A DNA stretch of 64,000 nt from Nitrosopumilus sp. (GCF_025698945.1 NZ_JAILWM010000005.1:1-64000), one strand, 5' to 3'. Shown: positions 44,196 to 53,798, numbered from the stretch's first letter. Notes: a model not told the origin generated them from the letters alone. Numbers and translations: made by a program.

Positions 44196-44630
44196 TTATT
44201 TTTTATTAGTTTCATCATCAAACATCAAATCTTCTTTTTTATGTCTTTTTAAAATATTATCTAAATAAGTTAACATCCTTTTATTTTCTTCAGGAGTTGT
44301 TTCTCCTTGAATTAATCTAATCTGGTATCTTAAAATCCATACAATTGGCCAGTTTTCTTGTAAACCAACTTCTGCCTCAACCACATATTGTTTTCTTCTG
44401 TGATAATATCCAATGATCATTGCAACCGGAATATAAAAACCGATAAAGACCAAAGCAAAAACTATCGTATTATCAAAAAAGTCACTTAAAAATGGTGCTT
44501 TTTTAACTGCAAAATTATAACCGATTAGAATAAAATTTGTAAAGGACATTACAAAAGCTAAGTAAAGTCCATGACCATTTCTAAAATCTAACCAACGTCT
44601 TCTAAAAAAATGACCTGTGATATTAGACAT
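44196..44630 (-). CDS. Small membrane protein of unknown function
   Basis: This protein of about 144 residues has a basic N-terminus (FFRRRWLDFRNGHG), two membrane helices (about 20-40 and 60-85) and a charged C-terminal half with a helical GETTPEENKRMLTYLDNILK segment and a Lys-rich end. It probably sits in the cytoplasmic membrane with its tail inside. The ATG at 44630 starts the conserved-looking MSNITGHFFRRR; an upstream ATG at 44666 would add 12 residues. It sits alone at the border between core genes and the right glycan island. No function assigned. Confidence 0.6.
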   Translation of the reverse strand: MSNITGHFFRRRWLDFRNGHGLYLAFVMSFTNFILIGYNFAVKKAPFLSDFFDNTIVFALVFIGFYIPVAMIIGYYHRRKQYVVEAEVGLQENWPIVWILRYQIRLIQGETTPEENKRMLTYLDNILKRHKKEDLMFDDETNKK

Positions 44631-44782
44631 ATTATGAAAAAGATAACATTTGATAATACCTATCATATCTATAATTATTAGCTTGATTATCTTTGAAATT
44701 AAACTTGGGAAAAGTGATTTTGTAATGTTTTTTTATATATACACAATTTAATCATTATAATACATACAGGTTACTGAAATCT

Positions 44783-46720
44783 ATGAATAATAATTTAGTA
44801 TTTATTTTTGAAGAAAAAAATGCACTAGAATTTGTTAAAGATATAGATTCAAAGGAAAAAATTTTGATTGTATGCAAAAATGAAAAATTGAAGAATTTTT
44901 TTGAGATAAAAGGATACCAAAGCACAACATTATCATCTTATTCAAAATATGGTGACAATGAAAATGAAAAAGCAATTGCATGGCTTAAAGATTGGGCAGA
45001 TATACCTATTTTTAATAATAAAAATTTTAAAGAATTACTTACCTTTGAGGGTTTAACAATTTTTTGGTTTTTAGAAAATCGTTTTTTTTTATATAGAATA
45101 AAAAATTTAATATCAGATATTGAAAGAATTAAGAATTTATTAAAAATTGAAGAGCCAAAAAAAATTTGGATTAAAGGAAATAGGGATATCAATCATATAA
45201 TTTCAGAATTATGTGGTAAAAAGATTCAGAAGACAGAAATAACTAATTTAGAAAATAATGGGAAAAAAATAGAATTGAACATATTAAAATTAATTATACT
45301 AAAAATATTTCGTGGGTTATTTCCTTTTTCAATAAATAAAAAATTTAATGAGTCATCTATAATGATTCTTACTGAGCTTGGGAATTGGAAAAAAGAGTAT
45401 GATAATTTAAGGAAGGAGTATGCATGGAATGATACAATTTTTGGAGGGATTATTAAAAAATTCAACTCCAAGGATGTTGTTCTTGTAGATTATGAAAATA
45501 ATCCCAAAAATCTGATTCAATCATTTTTTATTAACAGATCTAGACAAAAATCAATGGGGGTGGAGGTTATTCCATGGGAAAGATTTCTTACAATTTCTAT
45601 GATTTTAAGAGCTAGAGAACAGCATAAAAAAATTCTAGTTGTGTGGGAAAACTGCAAAAATACAGAGAAATTTCACAATTCATTAACATATGATGGAATT
45701 TCTCTTTATAAAATTATCAATGAAGATATTGAACAGTTGTTAAGAGAGTTGAAGGCTTTTGTTGCTACTGGAATGATATTGGCATCAAAAAAAATTATTG
45801 AAGTTAAGAGACCTTCAGTTATATTGATGCACGATGAATATGGTTCTTTACAATTATCAATCATTAATGCTGCAAAAAAAGCACACATTCCAACTGTATC
45901 AATTCAACACGGAACAATTTTTGAAGGGATCTTACCCTATGTTCACAAAGAAGAGCACATCACTGGTAAAAACAAGGACATACTTTTTCCATTGCCAGAT
46001 AAAATGTGTGTGTGGAGCCAAAATAGCAAGAAAATTCTTTCAGAAAGTGGAAATTTTCCAACTGAAGCACTCATAGTCACAGGAAATCATAGGTTAGACT
46101 TTTTGAAAAATGAATTATCTGACTCAGAGCAAGAAAAAATCAGCGAAAATCTAGACATCAAAAAAAATAAAAAAATAATCACATTGATTTCAGAAAATCT
46201 TCCAGATTTCACAGAAACAAAAGAAATAGTAAATGCGGTAATTTGTTACATAAAGAAAAATCACGAATTAGAATTGATTATAAAACTACATCCATTAGAG
46301 AAAAACGCTAGGTTTTATCAAGAAGTTATTAATGAAAATAAAATAAAAAATTGTAAGATTGTTGAAAATGGGAATCTATATGAAATATTAAAAATTTCAG
46401 ATTTAGTGATTGTGTCATATTCGACGGTAGGATTAGAAGCAATGAGATTGAAAAAACCTGTAATTGCAATGGATTTATTTTCGGCACATACAGAAGTACC
46501 AACAATAAAAAATGAATTAGCATTTGTGATCAGAGATAAAAATGAATTGCCCAATACGATAGAAAAGATTTTGGAAAAGAACAATATAGAAACAAAATTA
46601 GAAAAAGCTCAAGAATTTGCTGAAAAAGAACTAGGAATTATTGATGGAAATTCATCAGATAGACTAATTACAGAACTAAAGGAATTAAAAAATGAAAAAA
46701 ATCATAATTTTAGGCAATAG
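44783..46720 (+). CDS. Large GT-B-like surface-glycan protein, paralogue 1
   Basis: A 645-residue protein without membrane helices. The C-terminal half has features of CDP-glycerol/polysialyl-type GT-B transferases: VSIQHGTIFEGI, VTGNHRLDFL, LIIKLHPLEKNA and SDLVIVSYSTVGLEAMRLKKPVI. The N-terminal half carries the same layout as the next gene and the gene at 57378: a Trp-rich TFEGLTIFWFLENR segment, an EEPKKIWIKG strand and a YDGISLYKII linker. It overlaps paralogue 2 by 29 bp. A glycosyl- or nonulosonyl-transferase role is inferred from the C-terminal motifs and the nonulosonate genes around it. Confidence 0.7.
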   Translation: MNNNLVFIFEEKNALEFVKDIDSKEKILIVCKNEKLKNFFEIKGYQSTTLSSYSKYGDNENEKAIAWLKDWADIPIFNNKNFKELLTFEGLTIFWFLENRFFLYRIKNLISDIERIKNLLKIEEPKKIWIKGNRDINHIISELCGKKIQKTEITNLENNGKKIELNILKLIILKIFRGLFPFSINKKFNESSIMILTELGNWKKEYDNLRKEYAWNDTIFGGIIKKFNSKDVVLVDYENNPKNLIQSFFINRSRQKSMGVEVIPWERFLTISMILRAREQHKKILVVWENCKNTEKFHNSLTYDGISLYKIINEDIEQLLRELKAFVATGMILASKKIIEVKRPSVILMHDEYGSLQLSIINAAKKAHIPTVSIQHGTIFEGILPYVHKEEHITGKNKDILFPLPDKMCVWSQNSKKILSESGNFPTEALIVTGNHRLDFLKNELSDSEQEKISENLDIKKNKKIITLISENLPDFTETKEIVNAVICYIKKNHELELIIKLHPLEKNARFYQEVINENKIKNCKIVENGNLYEILKISDLVIVSYSTVGLEAMRLKKPVIAMDLFSAHTEVPTIKNELAFVIRDKNELPNTIEKILEKNNIETKLEKAQEFAEKELGIIDGNSSDRLITELKELKNEKNHNFRQ

Positions 46721-48374
46721 TCAGAAATTAGACACTATTTCACATTTAGAAAATGTAAATGGCGTTGTGACTTTTGATTTATCTGTAGAATACGAAAAAA
46801 TTGAAAAAAATATTCCTGTAATTTATTTTCACAGATTTGCTCAAGAGAAAAATAATTGGGCACGAATTAATTCAAGAGCTCAGAAATGGTTAAAGGAATG
46901 GCATAAAAAGAAGCTCGAAAATGGAAAAACTATTTTAGAGTTATTCAAATTTCAAGAGCTTTCGCTTTGGTGGATAATATCAAACTTTCTATGGACTGAA
47001 AAAGAAGGAATTTTTGAATCTATTTATTATTTTGAAACATTAAATGATTTACTAAAAACATACAATCCAACTCAAATTGAAATTATAGGAAAGTTTGATT
47101 ATCCCATTTCAAAAATTTTGAAATGTTTTCAATCAAAATATAGTTTTGAATTATTAATTAGAAAATCAGTTATAGACACCAGAAACGTCAAAACGTCTAG
47201 AATATTGTATTTAATTGATATTTTAAAAATGAAAATAATTTCAATAGGTAATAAAAAACCAATTGTGATTTTTTCTGAAAATTCAAATCAATGGTATTTC
47301 AGAGGATTAGAGGAATTTTTTAAAAATAACTCGTCAAAGATTGAATTTATTTCAAATAAAAATTTCACAAAATTTTTTCCCACAATATTTTTGTTAAAAA
47401 GAAAATCGATAGAGAGAAAAATTCAGAAAAAAATTATTGAGTTGGAAAATGAAAATGAGTTTAGAGAAACATGGAATTTTGAAGGAGTTGATGTATATCC
47501 GATGATCCAAAACTTGTTTAGGGAAAAACTTCCAATGTACATATTTTTAGCAAAACTAGAATTACTATCTGCAGAAAACTTTGCAAAAAAATACAAACCA
47601 AAAAAGATAGTAACAACAGATATGTTAAATTTAAGAGCAAAAGCATTAGCGTATACATTTAGAAATTCAAAAACACGAGTGATAGCATTACAAGTTGGAC
47701 ACAAAGCTAAAAATCCCATTATAGATGGAAATTTAATTCATGAAGATTATGATCAAAGATTACTTCCAGAGTTATTCGTATGGGGTGAATTTTACGAAGA
47801 ATTATTTTCGGAATGGGAATATCCAAAATTAAAAATTACAAATGTAGGATTTTTTATGGCAAGAAAAGGAAAAAAGCTACAGTTAGGAGAATATATTTTA
47901 TTTTTAGCAGCGGCAAATTTTGGCAAATATGATTACATTCACAGATTTGATGATGAAATTTTTACGATTAAAAAAATTCGAGAGAAAACACCATCCTCAA
48001 TAAAGATTATCGTAAAACTTCATCCTACACATCCGTTAAATGTTTATGAAAAATTTTTGAAAAATGAAAAAGGTGTATTAATTACCAACGAACATGATAT
48101 TTATGATCTAATAGAAAATTCAAAAATAATCGTCGCAAAATTTACGACTGCTGTACTTGATGCAATTACAAAATGTAAACCGATTATTTTAGTAAATTTT
48201 GGAAATAATTCAGATTTTATGGGAATAAATGACTTGCCATTTGCTCACAATCCAGAAGAGTTTCAAGTTTACTTAGAAAAACTTTTTGAAAATGATGAAT
48301 GGCATATTAATTCAAGGAAAAAATTTTTTCCGATTGGACAAACCAAGAAATTAGTTGAAGAATTACTAAAATAG
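46692..48374 (+). CDS. Large GT-B-like surface-glycan protein, paralogue 2
   Basis: A 560-residue protein closely related to the 57378 gene and more distantly to the preceding one. Shared landmarks: IYFHRFAQEKNNW, FQELSLWWIISNFLW, YNPTQIEIIGKFDYPI, WNFEGVDVYPMIQNLF, RVIALQVGHKA, LFVWGEFYEELF, YILFLAAANFGKYDYI, FTIKKIREKTPSS, KIIVKLHPTHPL and KIIVAKFTTAVLDAITKCKP. The order matches a two-domain GT-B fold with the KLHP nucleotide-binding strand. Transferase activity is inferred. It ends 8 bp before the convergent PIG-L gene. Confidence 0.7.
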   Translation: MKKIIILGNSQKLDTISHLENVNGVVTFDLSVEYEKIEKNIPVIYFHRFAQEKNNWARINSRAQKWLKEWHKKKLENGKTILELFKFQELSLWWIISNFLWTEKEGIFESIYYFETLNDLLKTYNPTQIEIIGKFDYPISKILKCFQSKYSFELLIRKSVIDTRNVKTSRILYLIDILKMKIISIGNKKPIVIFSENSNQWYFRGLEEFFKNNSSKIEFISNKNFTKFFPTIFLLKRKSIERKIQKKIIELENENEFRETWNFEGVDVYPMIQNLFREKLPMYIFLAKLELLSAENFAKKYKPKKIVTTDMLNLRAKALAYTFRNSKTRVIALQVGHKAKNPIIDGNLIHEDYDQRLLPELFVWGEFYEELFSEWEYPKLKITNVGFFMARKGKKLQLGEYILFLAAANFGKYDYIHRFDDEIFTIKKIREKTPSSIKIIVKLHPTHPLNVYEKFLKNEKGVLITNEHDIYDLIENSKIIVAKFTTAVLDAITKCKPIILVNFGNNSDFMGINDLPFAHNPEEFQVYLEKLFENDEWHINSRKKFFPIGQTKKLVEELLK

Positions 48375-48382
48375 ATTAAAAT

Positions 48383-49093
48383 TTAAATTAATTTTCTTAC
48401 CAAAGAAAATGCTTCTGCTGCTTTATAACCAGATACTGTACCCCAACGTTTTGCGTATGATTCTAAAGACTCTAAAGAACGTGGATGTGGAAAACTTCGA
48501 ATTTCGTTTTTGTATGCTTTCATGGCTTTTAGTTTAATTTTGAGTTCTTTTGTGATATCTACGAAAATATTTGGAGAGAAAACATTAGGAAAATTCCATT
48601 CTGATGATGAAGGTACTTCAAATGTGATAACTTCACAAACAGAATTTGAGAAATTTGGTCGGGTTGCAGTTAAAACAGAATTATACAATATACGATGATC
48701 AATATTGATATCAATATTTGAATGAGTATAGATTGAATTTGGCTTAAATTCTTTAATTGAATTTTCTATTGATTTTGTAATTTTCAAATTTGAAACAGTA
48801 TCCATTTCATTATCGGGAAAATCAAAAAAATCAACATTATCAGATCCTAAAATTTTTGCAGCTTTTATTGCATCATTTTTTAATAGTTTGATTTGTTTAA
48901 GCATTTCTTGATTTAAGACTGGAGTGCTCTCATATTTTGATTCATTTTTGTAATTATCAGAACGCCTGGCAGATATACCCGTTGCCATAATGAGAATTTT
49001 TACATCATGTCCAGATTTTGTAAATTTTGCAATTGTTCCACCCATTCCAAGGACTTCATCATCAGGATGTGCAGCAATTACTAAAATTTTCAT
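48383..49093 (-). CDS. PIG-L family N-deacetylase
   Basis: The zinc-binding start AAHPDDEVLGMGGTIAKF and the later THSNIDINIDHRILY (His ligand) define the PIG-L/LmbE family, which removes N-acetyl groups from GlcNAc-type sugars and related metabolites. SFPHPRSLESLESYAKRWG near the end is shared by glycan-cluster members. Its ATG overlaps the formyltransferase stop by 4 bp (ATGA), so the two are translated together. Together they could replace an N-acetyl group by N-formyl on a nonulosonate precursor; that is inference. Confidence 0.9.
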   Translation of the reverse strand: MKILVIAAHPDDEVLGMGGTIAKFTKSGHDVKILIMATGISARRSDNYKNESKYESTPVLNQEMLKQIKLLKNDAIKAAKILGSDNVDFFDFPDNEMDTVSNLKITKSIENSIKEFKPNSIYTHSNIDINIDHRILYNSVLTATRPNFSNSVCEVITFEVPSSSEWNFPNVFSPNIFVDITKELKIKLKAMKAYKNEIRSFPHPRSLESLESYAKRWGTVSGYKAAEAFSLVRKLI

Positions 49094-49752
49094 TCTATGC
49101 TAACCTCACAGTGTAGATTTTTACCATCAAAATTTGCATTCTTAAAGACAATCTTTCTTTTGCCAATTTTAATAAAGGCATTTGGGTATGGATCAGATAA
49201 CATCCTGATAAAATTATACAAGTAAAGCTTTGAAAAATTAAGATTTTTCAGTTCGCTTTGTTCTGGGAGTCTTCTTTTGAAAACTGTTGGGTGTCCATTT
49301 TGTTTTCTTCTACTGAATTTTCCATTGATAATTTCAGAGATGATTTTAAAATCATTTTCTATCATACGATCAAAAATTTCATCAATTGAGCCTTCTAATG
49401 AGAGATCTTTTTGAAGTAAGATATCACCAGAATCTAATTTTTCATTCATGATAAAAGCCGTTGATTTTGTTTTTGTGATTCCACGAATTATTTGGTTTTG
49501 TAATGGACTTCCTCCTCTGAATTTAGGTAGATTTGATTCATGAATGCAAACACATGAAAATGTGTTTACAATTTTAGAAGGTATTATCCAAGACCAATCA
49601 GGAAAAAATATGTATTTTGGTTGAATTTGTTCAAGATATGAAAAGGTAAGAGTTTTAGGATTTTCCAATAGAATAAAGGATTTGTATTTCTTTGACAGCT
49701 TCACAAATAATTTTTTGGCCCAATCTCTGTGAGCACACAAAACATATTTCAT
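49090..49752 (-). CDS. Formyltransferase family protein, variant active site, putative sugar N-formyltransferase
   Basis: CVCIHESNLPKFRGGSPLQN followed by STAFIMNEKLDSGDIL matches the formyltransferase fold (PF00551), with the catalytic His and Asp present. The usual catalytic Asn two residues before the His is Cys here. The C-terminal region (LSDPYPNAFIKIGKRKIVF) resembles the post-catalytic domain of methionyl-tRNA formyltransferase-like sugar enzymes. Archaea do not formylate Met-tRNA, and the 4-bp overlap with a deacetylase gene points to an amino-sugar substrate. ATG start at 49752. Confidence 0.82.
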   Translation of the reverse strand: MKYVLCAHRDWAKKLFVKLSKKYKSFILLENPKTLTFSYLEQIQPKYIFFPDWSWIIPSKIVNTFSCVCIHESNLPKFRGGSPLQNQIIRGITKTKSTAFIMNEKLDSGDILLQKDLSLEGSIDEIFDRMIENDFKIISEIINGKFSRRKQNGHPTVFKRRLPEQSELKNLNFSKLYLYNFIRMLSDPYPNAFIKIGKRKIVFKNANFDGKNLHCEVSIE

Positions 49753-49824
49753 TAATTTATGTTCAAATAACCTTTTTTTGAACCCTTCGTTTAAAAATCA
49801 TTAAAATGAACTGTTCTTAGTAAA

Positions 49825-50286
49825 ATGAAAAGAATTTCTCTAAAGAAAGTAAATGAGAACGACTGGGAAATATTAACATCAATAAGAAATGAACAGGACA
49901 ATAGAGATGCAAGTATTAATTCAAAGGTTTTTTCTATTTTGGGATATAAACAATACATAAAGGATCAATTACAGGAATCAAGGAAAAACAGGCATTGGTC
50001 AATCTGTCTAGATGGAAAGATAATTGGACATGCTAAGATAATAAATCAAGAACTCGGATACATCATATCAAAAAAATTTAGAAACAAAGGAATTGGTACA
50101 AAAGTTATAAAGAAATTATTTAACGAAGCTGCAAAATTAAAATTTTCGAAAATTTATGTAATTGTTAAAACTGATCAACCAATAGCTCTTTGGTTTGCTT
50201 TAAAAAATGGATTTCATATGATAAATCTGAAAAAAGATAAAAAAAAGATAATTGCATATAAACTTCTTAAAAAAATTAAGGAATAG
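49825..50286 (+). CDS. GNAT family N-acetyltransferase, PseH-like
   Basis: A 153-residue GNAT fold: ENDWEILTSIRNEQDNRDAS, the acetyl-CoA pyrophosphate loop ISKKFRNKGIGTKVIKKLF, and the last strand ALKNGFHMI. The RNEQDNR region after the first helix is typical of PseH/FlmH-like and other sugar-nucleotide acetyltransferases encoded with nonulosonate genes. It would acetylate the 4-amino group of a UDP-amino-dideoxy sugar. The next gene, neuB, follows by 43 bp on the same strand. The substrate is inferred from context. Confidence 0.8.
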   Translation: MKRISLKKVNENDWEILTSIRNEQDNRDASINSKVFSILGYKQYIKDQLQESRKNRHWSICLDGKIIGHAKIINQELGYIISKKFRNKGIGTKVIKKLFNEAAKLKFSKIYVIVKTDQPIALWFALKNGFHMINLKKDKKKIIAYKLLKKIKE

Positions 50287-50329
50287 ATTGAAGAATGAAA
50301 ATTTATAATTCAGAGAAGGGAAAGGTATC

Positions 50330-51367
50330 TTGAAGAAGAGAACATTCATTATTGCTGAAGCAGGTTCCAATTGGAAATTAGGTGATTCAAATAGGGATCT
50401 AAAAATGGCCAAAGTGTTAATTGAATCTGCCAGTAATGCCGGCGCAAATGCAATAAAATTTCAAACATACAAATCAGAATCAGTTTATGTGAAAAATGCA
50501 GGTAGTCCAAGTTATCTATCAAAAGCTGGCATAAAGGAATCCATTGGAGATATTTTTGATGATTTATCTATGCCACATAAAATAATTCCAGAATTGGCAG
50601 ATATTTGTAAATCTTTTAACATAGAATTTATGTCAACACCATTTTCAGTTAATGATGCAAAAGCATTAGATCCATATGTTAAAAGACATAAAATTGCATC
50701 GTATGAAATATCGCATAGTAGACTAATTGAATTTGTAGCTAAAACAAAAAAACCACTATTACTCTCTACAGGTGCTGCAACAATGGATGAAATTGAGTGG
50801 GCATTAAATCATTTTAAAGAAAATGGAGGCTCTGATATCACACTGTTACAGACTACTGCGAAATATCCTGCTCCATTTTCATCTCTAAATTTGAAAGTAA
50901 TCCGAACGTTAAAAGAAAAATTCAATGTAAAAGTAGGTTTTTCAGATCATAGCAGAGATCCCATAATTGCTCCTATATCTGCTGTCTCATTAGGGGTATC
51001 GGTAATTGAAAAACATTTTACTTTACACAATAAATTGCCGGGTCCAGATCATTTCTTTGCAGTAACTCCTAATGAATTGGAACAAATGGTAAAAGCAATT
51101 CGAAATTGTGAATTAAGCCTGGGTTCAGGTAAAAAAATAATTCAGAAAGAAGAAAAAGAACTTCGTAAATATGCCCAAAGAGCAATTCAAGCAATAAAAC
51201 CAATAAAAAAAGGTGAAATCTTTAGAGAAAATAGAAATATTGGAATTTTAAGATCTGGGAACCAAAAAAAAGGTATCCACCCAAAATACATTTCTAATGT
51301 AGAGGGTAAAAAGGCAAGAAGGAAAATTGAATACGGACAGGGCATTACAGCCGAAGATTATGAATAA
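50330..51367 (+). CDS. neuB: NeuB-family nonulosonate synthase with SAF domain
   Basis: The TIM-barrel part shows FIIAEAGSNWKLGD, NAIKFQTYKSESVY, FMSTPFSVNDAKAL, LLSTGAAT, KVGFSDHSRD and VSVIEKHFTLHNKLPGPDH, with both Mn-binding histidines. The C-terminal SAF (antifreeze-like) domain covers about residues 285-345 (AIKPIKKGEIFRENRNI). It condenses a hexosamine with phosphoenolpyruvate to a nine-carbon sugar acid; whether the product is sialic, legionaminic or pseudaminic acid is open. TTG start at 50330 with a purine-rich leader (GAGAAGGG) 12-19 nt upstream. The stop overlaps the next gene by 8 bp. Confidence 0.93.
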   Translation: MKKRTFIIAEAGSNWKLGDSNRDLKMAKVLIESASNAGANAIKFQTYKSESVYVKNAGSPSYLSKAGIKESIGDIFDDLSMPHKIIPELADICKSFNIEFMSTPFSVNDAKALDPYVKRHKIASYEISHSRLIEFVAKTKKPLLLSTGAATMDEIEWALNHFKENGGSDITLLQTTAKYPAPFSSLNLKVIRTLKEKFNVKVGFSDHSRDPIIAPISAVSLGVSVIEKHFTLHNKLPGPDHFFAVTPNELEQMVKAIRNCELSLGSGKKIIQKEEKELRKYAQRAIQAIKPIKKGEIFRENRNIGILRSGNQKKGIHPKYISNVEGKKARRKIEYGQGITAEDYE

Positions 51368-52676
51368 AAAAAACGAATGGATAATTTTTGATTTTGATGG
51401 AACATTGGTAAACAGTATGAGTGTGATGAAAAAATCATTCAGTATGTTCATGAAATCAAAAAATCTGAAATTTAATGATGAAGATTTCAAAAGATTAGAT
51501 GGGCCTACACTGAATGAAATAATTTCATATCTTAAAAAGAAATATAGGTTAAAAGAAAAGGAAACAGAATTATATTTACAATATGATAAAATTATTCAAG
51601 AAAATTTTAAAGATGTAAAATTATTTCCTGGTAGAAAAAAACTTTTGAGGAATTTAAAAGATAAAGATTACCACATAGGTCTTGTTACATCTGCCAAAGA
51701 AAATATTGTTTTTCAATATATCAAAAATAACAATATTCATTCAATCTTTGATTCAATTTTATGTGGTGATAAAATAAAAAAATCAAAACCTAATCCAGAA
51801 ATTTATGAAAAATTTCTCTCAAATATCAATAAACCTAAGACAGTAATCGTGTTAGAAGATTCTGAAAATGGGATTAAAAGTGCGCGTAAAGTAGGATTGA
51901 ATTGTATTAATGTGAAAAACAAAACATCTTCAGACATATTGTCTTTAATTGAAAAAAGCAAACAGCATAGTTTTATTGCAAAGGGAGACATCGTGGTAAA
52001 TCTCAAAAAACATAATTTAGTTTTTTCAAAGGAGATTAAAGGAGAGATTGCAAGAATTTGGAAAGAATTAAAAAATAAAAACAACTCTTTGTTTGATTCC
52101 AAGTCGCCAGTTGTTATAGATATAAAAAAAAATAAGACAAAAACAACGATTAATGTTTTTTTTACAGATTATAAAACAATCTTAGCTGATAGAAAGAAGC
52201 CAAAACTAGGAATTAAAGTTAATCAGTTAGGAGTAAGTGGAGTCATATTATTAAATGATAACAAACTTGTTTTTGCTAAAAGAGGTAAATTCAGTACAGA
52301 ATATCCAGGAATGATAGAATTGGTACCTTCAGGAAATATAGATATTTCAGACATAAAAGATAACAAAATCGATTATATTTCAAAGATTAAGAAAGAGTTT
52401 GAGGAAGAAATAGGGATTTCAAATAAACAAATTCTCGAAGTTAAACCACTAGGAATTGTAAAAGATAACAAAAACAAAATTTATGACATATGTTGTAGAT
52501 TAAAAATTAGAATAAATGAAAATGAGTTTTTGCAAAAATTTCAAAATTCTACAGAATATACAAAACCATTTTTAATTGACTTGAAAGAGATCAATACATT
52601 CCATAATAAGAACATAGAAAAAATTATTCCAACATCAAATGCAGTAATTGAATATTTTTGTGAAAATTTCAAATGA
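51360..52676 (+). CDS. HAD phosphatase-Nudix hydrolase fusion
   Basis: Residues 1-200 are a HAD phosphatase: WIIFDFDGTLVNSM (motif I), LVTSAKENI (motif II), KIKKSKPNPEIY (motif III Lys) and VIVLEDSENGIKSA (motif IV). After a linker domain, about 285-420 resemble a Nudix domain: LGVSGVILLNDNKLVFAKRG and a Nudix-like box ending KIKKEFEEEIGIS, with an insertion after the first Gly. The phosphatase could dephosphorylate a nonulosonate-9-phosphate made by NeuB; the Nudix part could act on a nucleotide sugar. The ATG at 51360 overlaps the neuB stop. Domain calls are firm for HAD, moderate for Nudix. Confidence 0.8.
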   Translation: MNKKNEWIIFDFDGTLVNSMSVMKKSFSMFMKSKNLKFNDEDFKRLDGPTLNEIISYLKKKYRLKEKETELYLQYDKIIQENFKDVKLFPGRKKLLRNLKDKDYHIGLVTSAKENIVFQYIKNNNIHSIFDSILCGDKIKKSKPNPEIYEKFLSNINKPKTVIVLEDSENGIKSARKVGLNCINVKNKTSSDILSLIEKSKQHSFIAKGDIVVNLKKHNLVFSKEIKGEIARIWKELKNKNNSLFDSKSPVVIDIKKNKTKTTINVFFTDYKTILADRKKPKLGIKVNQLGVSGVILLNDNKLVFAKRGKFSTEYPGMIELVPSGNIDISDIKDNKIDYISKIKKEFEEEIGISNKQILEVKPLGIVKDNKNKIYDICCRLKIRINENEFLQKFQNSTEYTKPFLIDLKEINTFHNKNIEKIIPTSNAVIEYFCENFK

Positions 52677-53757
52677 ATTTATTTATTTTTGAGATAATGT
52701 AATCTACATCAGAATCAGACAGGTTTGGATGTATGGGAATAGAAACAATTTTTTTGCCAATATTTTCGGTTATTGGCAAGTTTGATGATTTTTTAGCGTA
52801 AAGAGACATTTTATGAATCGGGTTGTAGTGAGTTCCTACTTCAATTCCAGATCTATTCATTTTTTCTATGAATTTGTTTCTATTATTAACCTGAATCCAA
52901 AATAAATGATAAGAACATGAATTATCAAAAGGCATTTTTTGTTCAGTGTTAATTTGTTTAGAATATTTCTTTGCAAGTTTTTTCTTTTTGGAAATTGAAG
53001 TTGCAAGTTTTTTTAATTGTTCTATTCCTATTGCGGCAGAAAATTCATTCATATAAAAATTCCAACCAAGATGAGAAACATCATAATTTGTTCCCTTTCT
53101 ATTTGATATTCCACACCATCGTAATGACTCAAGTTTTTGTTTATTGTGAATTGTAGATGATTTGTTATTAAGGCAAATAGATCCCCCGTTTGGCATGGCC
53201 AAGTTTTTCACAGGATGAAAACTAAAGCATACTGCATCTCCATGCGAACCGATCATCTTTCCATTAAATGAACTGCCAGTTGCATGTGCAGCATCTTCAA
53301 TCAACGGAATTTTATTTTCTTTACAAATTTTTGATAGTTCTAAAATATTTGAAGGCATCCCTCCGAAATGAACGGTTAAAATTGCGCCTGTTTTCTTTGT
53401 GATTTTTGCTCTAACTTTTTTTGGATCTAAGCATAAAGTAGTGGGATCTATATCTACAAACACAGGCTTTGCCTGATTATACAGAGCTGCATGAGCAGTA
53501 GATACAAAAGACATAGATGGTACAATAATTTCTTTTCCTTTAACATCATAGAGTGAAAGTGCCAAATGTAATGCTGAAGTACCACTGTTTACAGCAACAC
53601 ATCTTTTACTGCCAACATATTCAGAAAATTTTTTCTCAAAAAGATTTACATTTCCTTGTCCACTGCCTGATGCCCAAAACCGGCTTTTTAATACTCTTGA
53701 AACAGCTGTTTGTTCATCAGCATTTATGACCGGATCAAATAGTTTGATTTTTTTCAA
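52669..53757 (-). CDS. DegT/DnrJ/EryC1 aminotransferase (PseC/PglE-like)
   Basis: NSGTSALHLALSLYDVKGKE, IIVPSMSFVSTAHAALY, LIEDAAHATGSSF and SFHPVKNLAMPNGG, with the PLP Lys in HPVKN, place it in the sugar-aminotransferase family. The HPVKN type is common in enzymes that aminate UDP-4-keto-6-deoxy-HexNAc. With the UDP-GlcNAc 4,6-dehydratase at 54627 and the GNAT gene it forms the first half of a pseudaminate- or legionaminate-like pathway. TTG start at 53757. The 3' end overlaps the convergent HAD-Nudix gene by 8 bp. Confidence 0.9.
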   Translation of the reverse strand: MKKIKLFDPVINADEQTAVSRVLKSRFWASGSGQGNVNLFEKKFSEYVGSKRCVAVNSGTSALHLALSLYDVKGKEIIVPSMSFVSTAHAALYNQAKPVFVDIDPTTLCLDPKKVRAKITKKTGAILTVHFGGMPSNILELSKICKENKIPLIEDAAHATGSSFNGKMIGSHGDAVCFSFHPVKNLAMPNGGSICLNNKSSTIHNKQKLESLRWCGISNRKGTNYDVSHLGWNFYMNEFSAAIGIEQLKKLATSISKKKKLAKKYSKQINTEQKMPFDNSCSYHLFWIQVNNRNKFIEKMNRSGIEVGTHYNPIHKMSLYAKKSSNLPITENIGKKIVSIPIHPNLSDSDVDYIISKINKFI

Positions 53758-53798
53758 CTGAATTATACGTGTAGTGACTAGTTAAATTAATTTATGCT

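Noticed and set aside
49090-49752. Methionyl-tRNA formyltransferase
   Set aside because: Archaea initiate with unformylated Met-tRNA, the catalytic Asn is replaced, and the gene is coupled to a sugar deacetylase.
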